From the NCBI GenBank assembly GCA_003576535.1, contig QXCQ01000253.1:10141-74140 (forward strand): DNA of 64,000 nt, given 5' to 3'. Within the stretch, counting starts at the first letter, position 1. Each line of letters starts with the position of its first letter. Source of the stretch: Nakamurella silvestris. GTDB lineage: Bacteria > Actinomycetota > Actinomycetes > Mycobacteriales > Nakamurellaceae. Positions 53,886-62,600 of this stretch are shown here, piece after piece. The translations under genes and the position numbers were made by a program. The notes below the pieces were generated by a model, which was not told the origin of the DNA, ran no database searches, and saw only the letters and a list, made by a program, of their open reading frames with translations.

Positions 53886-56059
53886 GTCGCCCGCCGCTTC
53901 CTGCCCAGCGGCGCTGTGGGTGGATGGTCGGAATCCGTCGCAGGGTCCGGCGTTCCAGGTCGGAGCAGCTGGCCGTAGGCCTGGCGACTGGCCTGCCTGA
54001 TGCGTTCGCCGAGTCCGCTCTCCTCGGGTGGAGGGAGTGTCTTGACGAGGCACCAGCCTGCCGGGCTGCCGTCGCTGACGAGGTTGGCGTAGGCGTGGTA
54101 GCTCGGCAGTGTCAGGAAGTCGATTGGCTCGAGCGCTGGTGCCTGCCGGGCCATGTCGCGGGCGTCGTCTGGGTCGGTGGGTTGGAAGACGAGCTTGCTA
54201 CGGGCGTTGCTGTCGACGGCTGCGCGCATCTCGGGTGGCAGTTGGGCGCGGTATTGGTGGGCGAGGTGCCAGCCGACGCCCATCGACCTGGTTTGCGCCA
54301 GGGCGTCGCCGATCGAGGTCGGGAGGTGAAGATATTGCTGGACTTCGTCGACGTAGACCATGGCCGGTTCGTCGGTGGGACTCGTCTCAGAGGCGCGTTC
54401 CAGGGTCGCCTGCCAGGCTTCGGCCACGACGAGGCTGCCCAGTAGGTGCGCGGTCATCGGGCCGATGAGGCCTTCGTTGAGTGGCACGAGGACGATCTTC
54501 CTGGCGCGGAAGATGTCTCGGAGTTTGAACGTCGGGTGGGGCTGGCCGAGGATTCTGCGCAGCGCAGGGCGGAGCAGGTACTGGCGGAGCTTGTTAAGCG
54601 GCGCGGCGATCGCCTGAGCCTGGGCAACCGGTGTCATGGCCTGGTACCACGCCCAGAACGGTCCGAGGCCGGGGTCGTCGGCGACCTCTGGATGCCCGAT
54701 GACGTTGCGGCGCAGGGCGTCGTCGGTGAGCAGTCGGGGGAGGTCGAGGAGGGTGAACGGCTCGGCGCGACGGCTTCCGGCGCGGGCGAGGGTCAGCAGC
54801 GACGAGTGCATTATGTCTTGGGTTCGCGGTCCCCAGCCGTCCTTGAAGATCGCCGCGAACACTGCGAGCAGGCCGTCGACGACGACGTCCGGATCGCGGT
54901 CGCCGACGTCGAGCGGGTTGAATCCGGGTGGCCGGTCAGATGCCGGGTCCATGATCACGATGTCTCCGACCCGGTGCTCGGGGACGGCGCGGTCGATGAT
55001 GCTGTCGATGAGCTGCCTCTTGGGATCGACGACGAGAACGGCTCGCCCCGCTTCGATGTCGGCCTTGATCAGGTGCAGCAAGGCGTTGGACTTCCCAGTT
55101 CCGGTCGGTCCCAAGGCGACCAGATTTCGTAGGGAGGAGGCGGCGGACACACCCACGGAACGCAGCGGTCCGCCCCCGGCCGACTGCGCGAAAACCCTCT
55201 CCACTCCGTCGACGGAGGCAGGCACACGGAGTTGTTTCGGGTGCAGCGGCGGCAGACCCGGCAACTCGCCGTCGCTGCCCTGCGTGGTGATCGGCCAGGC
55301 CAGCAGCCCGACGAGTTCCGGCACGGCCAGGCGCAGCGGCCAGCGTCGGGGTGGTCGCGCTTCGTTCAGCCGAGAGGGTGAGTCGGGCACGAGGTCGACG
55401 TAGACGCCGACACCTTGCGCCGTCGACAGAGCCCCCAGGAGCCCGATGACCAGCCTTTGCCGTCGGTCTGGATCGGCGGCTGTCACTCCCAGCCGGATGG
55501 TGGTGGCGAAGCCGTGTTGCCCTGCTCGGGTCTCGATCTGCCTGCGGACGGGCGCTGGCGCATTGGTTGTTCCGCGGGTGATCCGCTGCCACAGCGGTTG
55601 GTCTGGATCGCCGATGTCGCCGCGAACGTGGCGAGGTCCAAGGCGTGGCCCAAGCAGGATCTGGACGACGAGGCCCTCGTCGTCACCGAGGTGGGCGTGC
55701 AGTGCCGACAGTAGAGCGCGAGTGACACTCTCCGGTCGGTCGACGGCAAGGGCCAGGGCGATCGGCCTGGCGCGCAGCCGTCTGGCGAGGGAGACCGGTT
55801 TGCGCTCCTCTGTGTGGCGCGAGGACTCGAGCTCCAATCCGGGCATGAGGTCGCGCAGCGTGCGGTTCGCCCAGCGAAGGTGCTCGGCTTGAATGCCGAT
55901 CAGATGCCGGATGCCGTGCGCGTCTGCTCGGGCTTCGAACGCGACCGTGGGGGCTGCGCGGTCGGCGGCCATGCGTAGCAGGATGGTGCGGACTGTCTCG
56001 GCCGTCAGCGGACGAGGCAGGTGCAGTTGAGAGAAGACGAGCTCAGGAGCGTCTGGCAT
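53882..56059 (-). CDS. VirD4/TraG/HerA-like conjugative ATPase
   Basis: A 725-residue DNA-pumping ATPase. The Walker A motif is LGPTGTGKSNALLHL (about residue 318), the Walker B region is MVYVDEVQQYL (about 570) and a later sensor-type segment follows (GVGWHLAHQY). The N-terminal 280 residues are a non-catalytic domain without obvious membrane spans, unlike classical VirD4. It probably moves element DNA during transfer. The start MPDAPELVF has GGGAGGG upstream and overlaps the preceding small gene by 17 bases. Confidence 0.82.
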   Translation of the reverse strand: MPDAPELVFSQLHLPRPLTAETVRTILLRMAADRAAPTVAFEARADAHGIRHLIGIQAEHLRWANRTLRDLMPGLELESSRHTEERKPVSLARRLRARPIALALAVDRPESVTRALLSALHAHLGDDEGLVVQILLGPRLGPRHVRGDIGDPDQPLWQRITRGTTNAPAPVRRQIETRAGQHGFATTIRLGVTAADPDRRQRLVIGLLGALSTAQGVGVYVDLVPDSPSRLNEARPPRRWPLRLAVPELVGLLAWPITTQGSDGELPGLPPLHPKQLRVPASVDGVERVFAQSAGGGPLRSVGVSAASSLRNLVALGPTGTGKSNALLHLIKADIEAGRAVLVVDPKRQLIDSIIDRAVPEHRVGDIVIMDPASDRPPGFNPLDVGDRDPDVVVDGLLAVFAAIFKDGWGPRTQDIMHSSLLTLARAGSRRAEPFTLLDLPRLLTDDALRRNVIGHPEVADDPGLGPFWAWYQAMTPVAQAQAIAAPLNKLRQYLLRPALRRILGQPHPTFKLRDIFRARKIVLVPLNEGLIGPMTAHLLGSLVVAEAWQATLERASETSPTDEPAMVYVDEVQQYLHLPTSIGDALAQTRSMGVGWHLAHQYRAQLPPEMRAAVDSNARSKLVFQPTDPDDARDMARQAPALEPIDFLTLPSYHAYANLVSDGSPAGWCLVKTLPPPEESGLGERIRQASRQAYGQLLRPGTPDPATDSDHPPTAPLGRKRRAT

Positions 56060-56276
56060 CGTCGCCCTCCCCGATGGGCTGGTCGATGGGGCGAGGTTTT
56101 CGCGCAGGGATGGCTGAGGACTGTGCTTCTGCTTCGGCTGCCGCGCGAGCCATGGCAAGGCCGATGAAGGCCCGCGATAGCTTCTTCTTGTCGGGCACGG
56201 GCCGGCGGACGGCTCGGACCGATAGATCGCGTTCTTCCTGTCGCTTGCGATCGGTTTTCTGTTTTCTTCTGCTCAT
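56043..56276 (-). CDS. Small basic protein
   Basis: A 77-residue protein very rich in Arg and Lys at the start (MSRRKQKTDRKRQEERD). It overlaps the conjugative ATPase start by 17 bases, suggesting coupled translation and a partner role. The GTG at 56288 is an alternative start. No family is recognised. Confidence 0.5.
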   Translation of the reverse strand: MSRRKQKTDRKRQEERDLSVRAVRRPVPDKKKLSRAFIGLAMARAAAEAEAQSSAIPARKPRPIDQPIGEGDDARRS

Positions 56277-56388
56277 GTTCTTGCCCACCCCCTTAGATTG
56301 TATTTAATGTTTGTTTGCACGGATGCACCTCGGACAATTGTGCGTAATACGCGATGGTTTGTTAAGCACTTTTTTACGTCCATCACCA

Positions 56389-56586
56389 TCACCACCGGCC
56401 CTGATAACGGCTCCACGCCGCCCAGCCCGCAATGCCGGCCCCGACGACTGCGGCGATGCCGACGAGCCACGGCCAGACATCGCGGATGACGGAGACCGTC
56501 ACCGCCAGGACGATCGCACAGAGCAGGAACAGCAGGCAGGCTTGCAGGAGTCGTTGAGGAATTCCCCCGTAGTGGTTGTCGGCCAT
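56389..56586 (-). CDS. Small two-span membrane protein
   Basis: A 65-residue protein with two hydrophobic segments (LLFLLCAIVLAVTVSV and WLVGIAAVVGAGIAGWAAW) separated by RDVWP. It starts 3 bases after the methyltransferase stop, so the two are co-transcribed. It could be a small transfer or entry-exclusion component, by analogy of size and setting only. Confidence 0.6.
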   Translation of the reverse strand: MADNHYGGIPQRLLQACLLFLLCAIVLAVTVSVIRDVWPWLVGIAAVVGAGIAGWAAWSRYQGRW

Positions 56587-56589
56587 TTC

Positions 56590-57309
56590 TCATCCCCTTC
56601 CTTTGCGGTTTGGCGGTGGGTTGTCGCTCGGCACGGGGTAGCCGGGGACGGTAATGTCGGAGTCGATCTGGTTGCCCCAGACCGACCAGTGAGCCTTGGT
56701 CGGCGGTGTCCGACGGGCGAAGAGCTCCAAGTACGGCCCGTCGCTGATCCGCTCGATGACGGCGTACTGCTCCTCCGGTTTGTGGCTGTGTTCCTGGAGT
56801 GGTGCGAACATCCAGGTCGGCTGGGCCCGGAAGTTGACCGGTGCGGTGCCGCGAGTGCCGAGGATCAGGTGCTCGGTGGCGTTGCGTAGGTAGTTGCCCA
56901 GTCCAAGCCGTGGCTTGATCCATGTCAATGGGGACCGTGGAGTGAAACCCCAAGCCTCCATGACGTCGTAGCCAGCCCGCAGGGTGGCGTTCGTTACCCA
57001 CAGCCACAGATGAGCGTCGTCCTCTGCCAGCTCACCGACCGGCATGTTGGTGATCCGGTCCAGAGTCATAAGGTCGTAGTGCTGGGCGGCACCGTGCCTG
57101 CCCTTCTGCTGCACGTCCCACGGCGGGTCGGCCAGGATGGTGCGGAAGCGCTTCGCCGATGGTGCGGTGCCGGGGCCGGTGTTCACGTCGACCTGACGAT
57201 CGCGATCCCGCGTTGAGCCTGGGCTCGACAGGGACACAACCCGGACCTTGTTCACGTGGCGGAAGTGCGGAGACGGCCGGCTGGGCCTGCCTCCTGGTTT
57301 GTTTGGCAT
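56590..57309 (-). CDS. MT-A70-family adenine methyltransferase
   Basis: A 239-residue S-adenosylmethionine-dependent methyltransferase. The catalytic motif is DPPW (ILADPPWDVQQKG), followed by WLWVTNATL and LELFARR. It should methylate adenine in DNA, or less likely RNA. The start MPNKPGGRPS has AAGGAGG upstream. No restriction nuclease is beside it, so an orphan methylase that protects the element or marks its DNA is a fair guess. Confidence 0.88.
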   Translation of the reverse strand: MPNKPGGRPSRPSPHFRHVNKVRVVSLSSPGSTRDRDRQVDVNTGPGTAPSAKRFRTILADPPWDVQQKGRHGAAQHYDLMTLDRITNMPVGELAEDDAHLWLWVTNATLRAGYDVMEAWGFTPRSPLTWIKPRLGLGNYLRNATEHLILGTRGTAPVNFRAQPTWMFAPLQEHSHKPEEQYAVIERISDGPYLELFARRTPPTKAHWSVWGNQIDSDITVPGYPVPSDNPPPNRKGRG

Positions 57310-57335
57310 GTGGTTAGCCTCCTTTCGACCCTGAT

Positions 57336-57410
57336 CGAGGGCGCACGAAGCCCAGAGCGTTTCGACAGGATGTCGAAACACCGACAGGATGTTTGAGTCG
57401 TGCGCCCTCG
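57336..57410. repeat. Nested palindromes and direct repeats upstream of the methyltransferase
   Basis: An outer palindrome CGAGGGCGCACGA...TCGTGCGCCCTCG (57336-57348, 57398-57410) encloses an inner one, GTTTCGACA-GGA-TGTCGAAAC (57359-57379). The 11-mer CGACAGGATGT occurs twice (57363-57373, 57382-57392). It starts 27 bases before the methyltransferase start and could be its operator, an origin or a transfer site. The rest of the gap to 57702 shows no gene or motif. Confidence 0.6.
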
Positions 57411-57702
57411 AACGGGCATGGCCTTAGTTAAAGGCGGATGGTGTGGATGGACAATATTCCGGCCGGGCGACGAGTCGAGCGATAGGACACCCGATCGGAC
57501 GGTGCGTATCCCTGTTGTTTGGCGCCCTTATGGGATGAGTTGGGATGTCATCACAGTTGTTGTGAAATTGTCGACGGAAGCGAATCGCACGAGCCTCAAA
57601 CGGTTCAGCGAACTCTGCATCGCCGGGAAACAGATTCAGTCCGTCCCAATCTGGTGGCGGTGCCGGTTGTCGAGATTTGGGACGACGACCAACCTGCGTC
57701 TA

Positions 57703-57912
57703 CTACCGCTGAGCGCGACGAATCACCTCCGACATCGCAGCGATGGTCTCGCGCGTGTTCTCCCGGAGGCGGTGTTCGGCGTCGCTGGCGACCAGTCGCC
57801 GACGGGCCGCGAGCACCTGCTCGTCCCGACTCTGGGATCGGCGAGCGATGGCACGAGCGACGACGAAGGCGGCAATGATCACCAGTGCGGCCAGAATCAT
57901 GAGAGCGACCAT
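57703..57912 (-). CDS. 69-residue membrane-anchored coiled-coil protein
   Basis: One N-terminal membrane span (LMILAALVIIAAFVVARAIA) followed by a charged amphipathic helix (RRRLVASDAEHRLRENTRETI). Its ATG overlaps the stop of the next gene upstream by TGATG, so they are coupled. No family is recognised. Confidence 0.6.
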   Translation of the reverse strand: MVALMILAALVIIAAFVVARAIARRSQSRDEQVLAARRRLVASDAEHRLRENTRETIAAMSEVIRRAQR

Positions 57913-58256
57913 CAGACCAACCGCCCAAGCTGACGCTGTGCCTGCAACAACACCGTGCCCTCGCCGACCGTGTGGATGCTCCGCAAGTACTGGAGGTCTC
58001 CGGCCGCCAGCGGAGCCAGCTGCGCACCGGCGTTGGCGATCACGGCGACGCGGATGACGTCACCCATGGCCTGCTCGGTCAGCTGCGTGTTGGCGGCGAG
58101 CACTTCCTCGAAGCGGCGGCCGGCTGCGTCGATGCGGGCGACGTCCATGGTCGAGCCGGCCTGGACGTTGCTCAAGCCTCGCGCCAGCCGGCCGAGATCG
58201 CGACGCGCGAGGCCAAATCCTTGGCGCTCGGCGAGACTGCTGGAAGGATCTGACAT
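57912..58256 (-). CDS. Hypothetical helical protein
   Basis: A 114-residue protein from MSDPSSSLAE, mostly helical with a repeated alanine/leucine pattern (GGRLEQ-like helices, DVIRVAVIANAG). AAAGGCAGG lies upstream of the ATG. It is coupled to the small membrane protein that follows. No function is recognised. Confidence 0.6.
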   Translation of the reverse strand: MSDPSSSLAERQGFGLARRDLGRLARGLSNVQAGSTMDVARIDAAGRRFEEVLAANTQLTEQAMGDVIRVAVIANAGAQLAPLAAGDLQYLRSIHTVGEGTVLLQAQRQLGRLV

Positions 58257-58406
58257 GTGTGGTGCCTGCCTTTCTCGATTGAAGGAGGCCACGAATGTGA
58301 CCGCCGGTCGCTGCGGGCTCCAGCAAGCAGTTGGGCTCCGAATCGATTGGAACCAGCTCACTACACGGCGACTAACCGAGTCATGACAAGAAAGTGACAT
58401 CTCGCG

Positions 58407-59129
58407 GTGGACAGCAGCACGCTGGAGCAGCAGGTTCGCCGGGAACTCCTGGTCATCCGGAAGTCCCGTTTCGGGCTCGGCATCGAGACGCTGACGGAGG
58501 CTCCCGTGATCACGGGTCTGCTCGGCGAGGGCAATACTCACCTCGCCTACAACCAGCTCATGCGCTACATCCTCAGCTCAGATCTCGACCTGCCGGTCAA
58601 GGCGGCTGCGGCATCACTGGGCCTCGCATCTGACAAAGACACCCATCTGGGCCGGCTCGTCGAGTTCGGCGAGGAAGTCCATCTCGACCAGCGACAGGTT
58701 CGGCGATACTCGGACAAGGGCATCGCTACGATCGCCAAGCTGATCGCCACGAGCTGGACAACGACGGGTACACCGAGCCTGGAGGCCACGTTGATTCGAT
58801 CAGGCCTGGATGAAATCACTCTGGCGATCGCGACCCACCGTCTCTTCGTGGTGGAGATGCAGGCGGTCGAGGTCACACTCCTGCGAGGAGGCGAGCAGAC
58901 GGCCCTCGCATACCTGCCAGACGAACTCGAAGACGACGAAGACTGGTGGGTGCATCAGGTGCCCACAGCTCCGTTCGTCCTTCAGCGCCGAGGCCAGGAG
59001 TCCGTAAGGATCGTCTGGAAGGGCGAGATGTGGCCGAAGATAGGGGTAGCGACACACGGTAACTTCTCCGACACAGGCATGTCGTTCGAGGTTCTCGGAA
59101 CGACGCTCATGTTCCACCTACAGCGGTAG
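58407..59129 (+). CDS. Hypothetical two-domain protein, divergent orientation
   Basis: A 240-residue protein starting at GTG. The first 110 residues are helical and contain a stretch (AAAASLGLASDKDTHLGRL) that could be a helix-turn-helix. The second half alternates charged strands (MQAVEVTLLRGGEQTALAY). It is the only plus-strand gene between the transfer genes and the deaminase cassette, so it could be a regulator of either. It matches no family I can name. Confidence 0.6.
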   Translation: MDSSTLEQQVRRELLVIRKSRFGLGIETLTEAPVITGLLGEGNTHLAYNQLMRYILSSDLDLPVKAAAASLGLASDKDTHLGRLVEFGEEVHLDQRQVRRYSDKGIATIAKLIATSWTTTGTPSLEATLIRSGLDEITLAIATHRLFVVEMQAVEVTLLRGGEQTALAYLPDELEDDEDWWVHQVPTAPFVLQRRGQESVRIVWKGEMWPKIGVATHGNFSDTGMSFEVLGTTLMFHLQR

Positions 59130-59675
59130 AGATCAGTACGAGATCGCCTAGAACTAGGGTCCGCGTGGATCGCCGCACAGGCCATCGCACTGGGCGCTCC
59201 ACCGTCAGACGTCGCGACGAGGGGAAAAAATTCTCAAAAAATTGATTGTCATCGAGAAGTCGGCAGGCAGTCGCCGGGGACCGTCGAGAGAATCGCCGGG
59301 CCCGGTCCGGTCGGCCAGGCGAGACCGCCACCAAAGTTCGACTGCGGGGGTTACTGGTCGTCCTAGGTCGAGCAGGCGTGGGAGCCGACCGGCTTCGGTA
59401 GTCATGAACGATGTCGTCGGAGGACGAGGAGGACAAATCCGACGCTCCGAATCGGTACTGGACTTCTGTCCGTTGTCGTCTAGGCTTCGACGACATGCCG
59501 AAATGCACTCCTGAGCCGCTCCTCGATCGGCCGGGTTGTTGTAGGCGGCTACAAGTCGCGGTGTCAATCAGGGGGTGTCGGTGGCGAGTCGTACAGTCGT
59601 TCGTATGAAGAGCCGTATGGTAGAAGCGCGCTTGATCGCTGCTTCTAGGAGTCAGTCGTCGATGCCGAGCGTGGT
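59130..59675 (+). other. Gene-free leader before the deaminase; possible AvcI-like RNA
   Basis: No supported frame occupies these 546 bases. There is an A-rich tract near 59224-59245 and short hairpins (GTCGTC...GACGAC near 59478-59497; TTGTAG-GCGG-CTACAA at 59539-59554). In known AvcID systems an inhibitory RNA, AvcI, lies directly upstream of avcD. This is the matching position, but I see no sequence proof of such an RNA. Confidence 0.35.
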
Positions 59676-61493
59676 GTGAGTACGCTGGCGGCCGGGCGGC
59701 CTTCGGAGGCCGACAACCAGGTGGCGTCGTCTACGTCTAGGAGCGGGCCGACTGCCCCGCAGTTCAGCCCTCGTTCGAAGCCGCCTCTCTATTTCGGGGT
59801 GACCCGCCCCATCGGCACCCCCGTTGAACTCGTGGTTAACGCGTTGAAGGACGACCTGAAAAGGGCGAAATATGCAGTCCATGACATTCGGCTGTCGAAA
59901 CTGATCGACGAAACGCTAGGTTTTGAGTTGGACAAGGCACAGCCAGGTGCCAACGATAGCAAGTTCGACCATTACGTAAGGCTGATGAAGAAAGGAGATT
60001 TTCTTCGGGCGGGCCTCGGTACGGCAGTGATGGCCGAGCTGGCTATAGCGGCTATCAATGAGCGCCGATCCAGTGATCTGCTAAGGGAAAGCGTGAGCGA
60101 CGGTCCCGGGAATGCCTATTTGATTACAAGTCTGGTCCATCCAGAAGAAGTTGATCGATTACGGGACGTATACGGGAGTCGATTCTTCCTCATTGGTGTG
60201 AATGCGCCCAGGAGTCTGCGCAAGAGGCTGTTGACTGACGTACTTAAAAGCGGTGCCAGCGATGGAGATGCCGAAGCGGAGTCATTAATCCAGATAGACT
60301 CGGGCCTAAAGTCTTCGGCCGAGAACACGCAACCTCGCGAACGGTTAAATGTAGACCGCACCTTCCAGGAAGCAGATGTATTCGTTACAGTAGATACTGA
60401 GCCTTCGAAAGATCCTACGGTTGACACTCAAGTCAGCCGTCGAGATAAGAAGGCTATTAGTACAATAGATCGATTCGTGGGGCAAATATTTGGCTTTCCT
60501 TTTGGCACGGTAAGTTCGGACGAATTCTCGATGGGACAGGCTTATTTAGCCGCTAAGCGATCTTCTGCTCTTGGTCGTTCAGTTGGTTCTGCAATAACTG
60601 TTAGAGGCGAAGTCATTTCTACTGGGTGCAATGATGTTGCTCGGGCCGGCGGAGGGCTCTATCAACAGGGAGATGAACCGGATCACCGAGACCACAAAGT
60701 AGGTTTTGATCCCAGTGATAGTTACAGGATCGAAACAATGCAAGGCTTCCTGGAAGTATTCTTCAGTGCTCACGACTGGGTCAAGTCTTTAGACCCGTCG
60801 GCCATTGGAGTTGAGGGTCTGAAGTGGTTTGAAGCGTTGGCTGAGACAAGCGCACGAATAGGGGCCCCGCCGGCATCGGTCGTGCGCCGGCTACCGGCCC
60901 TCGAGATGTTCGCGAACAGCAGAATTTCCAATTTGATCGAATTTGGCCGATCTGTGCATGCGGAAATGGCCGCGGTTACAAACGCAGCATCTAGGGGGTT
61001 AGAGATCCAGGGTGCCTCGATGTTCATTACAACATTTCCGTGTCATGAGTGCAGTCGGAATATCATCGCTTCCGGAATCGATACCGTCGTGTACGTTGAA
61101 CCATATGGAAAGAGTCTGGCCGAAAAACTATATAGTAGAGAGATATCGATCTTCGCGGATCCTAGCGAGTCGACTATTGCGAAGAAGGTGATCTTCGAGC
61201 CGTATGTAGGGATTGCGCCAAAGCGCTTTGATCAATTATTCTCACCAGTGAGCAGGAAGTCTGGGATAGCAGATGGAAAAGATGCAGGAAGTAATGTTGG
61301 TAGTGCTGTCGAATGGTCTTGGGCGAATAGCCTACTTAGGCCGACGGTTTTAGGATATCGACTCCCGTCTAGTGCTGTCGGCGACAACGTTAGGTGTGTG
61401 CCGGATATTGAGGTCGCTCTGCTGGCGCGGGAAGGCTATTACGCCGAGCGGACGAGGAAAGCACTAGCGGACCTCGGCCAGCAATTGAACTAG
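59676..61493 (+). CDS. avcD: AvcD-type antiviral deoxycytidylate (dCTP/dCMP) deaminase
   Basis: A 605-residue two-domain protein. Residues about 35-230 form an NTPase-like domain that keeps the family region GVTRPIGTPVEL but lacks a canonical GxxxxGK[S/T] P-loop. The C-terminal cytidine-deaminase fold has H428-A-E430 (RSVHAEMAAV) and P-C456-H-E-C459 (TFPCHECSR), the zinc and catalytic residues. Such enzymes deplete dCTP on phage infection. The GTG start has no strong ribosome binding site. The gene is distinctly AT-richer than the transfer genes before it. The known partner AvcI is an RNA; here a small protein and a DUF4062 protein follow on the same strand. Confidence 0.85.
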   Translation: MSTLAAGRPSEADNQVASSTSRSGPTAPQFSPRSKPPLYFGVTRPIGTPVELVVNALKDDLKRAKYAVHDIRLSKLIDETLGFELDKAQPGANDSKFDHYVRLMKKGDFLRAGLGTAVMAELAIAAINERRSSDLLRESVSDGPGNAYLITSLVHPEEVDRLRDVYGSRFFLIGVNAPRSLRKRLLTDVLKSGASDGDAEAESLIQIDSGLKSSAENTQPRERLNVDRTFQEADVFVTVDTEPSKDPTVDTQVSRRDKKAISTIDRFVGQIFGFPFGTVSSDEFSMGQAYLAAKRSSALGRSVGSAITVRGEVISTGCNDVARAGGGLYQQGDEPDHRDHKVGFDPSDSYRIETMQGFLEVFFSAHDWVKSLDPSAIGVEGLKWFEALAETSARIGAPPASVVRRLPALEMFANSRISNLIEFGRSVHAEMAAVTNAASRGLEIQGASMFITTFPCHECSRNIIASGIDTVVYVEPYGKSLAEKLYSREISIFADPSESTIAKKVIFEPYVGIAPKRFDQLFSPVSRKSGIADGKDAGSNVGSAVEWSWANSLLRPTVLGYRLPSSAVGDNVRCVPDIEVALLAREGYYAERTRKALADLGQQLN

Positions 61494-61510
61494 CAATTGT
61501 CCATTTAATG

Positions 61511-61516
61511 TATAAT
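61511..61516 (+). promoter_or_regulatory. -10 box (TATAAT) after avcD
   Basis: A consensus TATAAT lies 18 bases past the avcD stop and 26 before the small gene. The best -35 match, TTGAAC at 61485-61490, is 20 bases away, longer than usual. The box may still give extra transcription of the last two genes. Confidence 0.45.
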
Positions 61517-61541
61517 GAAAAGATCAAACGAATAGGAGACG

Positions 61542-61724
61542 ATGATGGAAACAGTGGAATTTGATCGCCCAATGACAGAGTCCGAGCCGCGGCTTAGCCT
61601 GGAGCGCATGGTGGCTCTAGCACGAGCAGCGCTGGAGCAGCCCTCTCAAGATATTTTAGATGATGTTGATGACGAGTACTATCAGCTATTTCTTCCTACA
61701 GACAATCACGAAACCATTAAGTAA
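61542..61724 (+). CDS. 60-residue acidic protein of the deaminase cassette
   Basis: A very acidic, helix-prone protein (METVEFDRPMTESEPRLSLE ... DDVDDEYYQLFLP). AGGAG lies four bases before the ATG, the best ribosome binding site in the cassette; the next codon is also ATG. It sits 48 bases after avcD and 15 before the DUF4062 gene, so the three are probably one transcript. It matches no family I know. An inhibitor or linker protein is possible. Confidence 0.6.
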   Translation: MMETVEFDRPMTESEPRLSLERMVALARAALEQPSQDILDDVDDEYYQLFLPTDNHETIK

Positions 61725-61739
61725 AGAAATTTATACTGC

Positions 61740-62600
61740 ATGTTCAAGGCAGAGGTTTTTTCGGTTCTAATAGCATCTCCCTCTAATTTGGTATTGGAGC
61801 GGGATGCAGTTCAGCGCGCCATTGACGAATGGAACTCTTTACGAGGGGATGATGTCCTTCGAGTCTTTGTTCCGTTGCGATGGGAATACGGTGATTATAC
61901 TGGGTTCCATAATGATGGGGCTCAAGGCATCATTAATGATGAGCTGGCCTCAAGATCTGATCTTGTTATCGCCATGCTTTGGCAGAACCTCGGCAGTCCA
62001 ACGAAAGAGTACGCGTCTGGAACCCTGGAGGAGATTGACCGTGCAGCCGTCCGCGGGATACCCGTGCATATTTTGTTCAAGACTGCCGACATTCCCGTGA
62101 ACACCGATCCGGACGTACTTCGGGCTGTTCAGCAATTCCAAAAAGAGTTGCGAAAGAGAGCTCTTTATGGCGAGTTCAGTACCGTACTCGAACTTGAACG
62201 CAAGGTCTCCTGGATACTTGAGCGCGATTCTAAGCAGAACCTGGCTGCTATCGGTCAATCGGCGACCAACACAGCAACAATTGTTGACCCGGCCGGGACT
62301 AAAAACGATAAATTCTTGGAAATATCTTGGCGCAAATCGAAAACTAACCTCGGTACGCTTTCTATTGCCAATGTCTCATCGACAAACATAGAAGGTCTCC
62401 GCGTGGTGGCGAAATCAATTGGTCACGGAGCAGCGCCAAATCTCACTGAGGATAGGCGGAGCGTAGTTCTTGCTCCCACGGAGAAGTGGCGCGTTCTCTG
62501 TCTTGTGCCCGAGAACATGAGCCCTGATTTCGAAATATGCATTCATGCAGTAGTTGGAAATGAAGAACGCTCTGAGGTTCAAGTTATATCGACTCGTTGA
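61740..62600 (+). CDS. DUF4062 domain protein with C-terminal beta-rich domain
   Basis: A 286-residue protein. Residues 1-120 are a DUF4062 domain: FSVLIASPSNLVLERDAVQR, VPLRWEYGDY, LVIAMLWQNLGSPTKEY and SGTLEEIDRA, related to TIR/deoxyribosyltransferase-like folds often found at the N-terminus of signalling and defence proteins. A helical linker leads to an Ig-like beta domain (about 190-286). It is probably a sensor or effector working with AvcD. Start and stop fit a three-gene unit. No clear promoter lies directly before it, and the 260 bases after it show no supported gene. Confidence 0.75.
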   Translation: MFKAEVFSVLIASPSNLVLERDAVQRAIDEWNSLRGDDVLRVFVPLRWEYGDYTGFHNDGAQGIINDELASRSDLVIAMLWQNLGSPTKEYASGTLEEIDRAAVRGIPVHILFKTADIPVNTDPDVLRAVQQFQKELRKRALYGEFSTVLELERKVSWILERDSKQNLAAIGQSATNTATIVDPAGTKNDKFLEISWRKSKTNLGTLSIANVSSTNIEGLRVVAKSIGHGAAPNLTEDRRSVVLAPTEKWRVLCLVPENMSPDFEICIHAVVGNEERSEVQVISTR

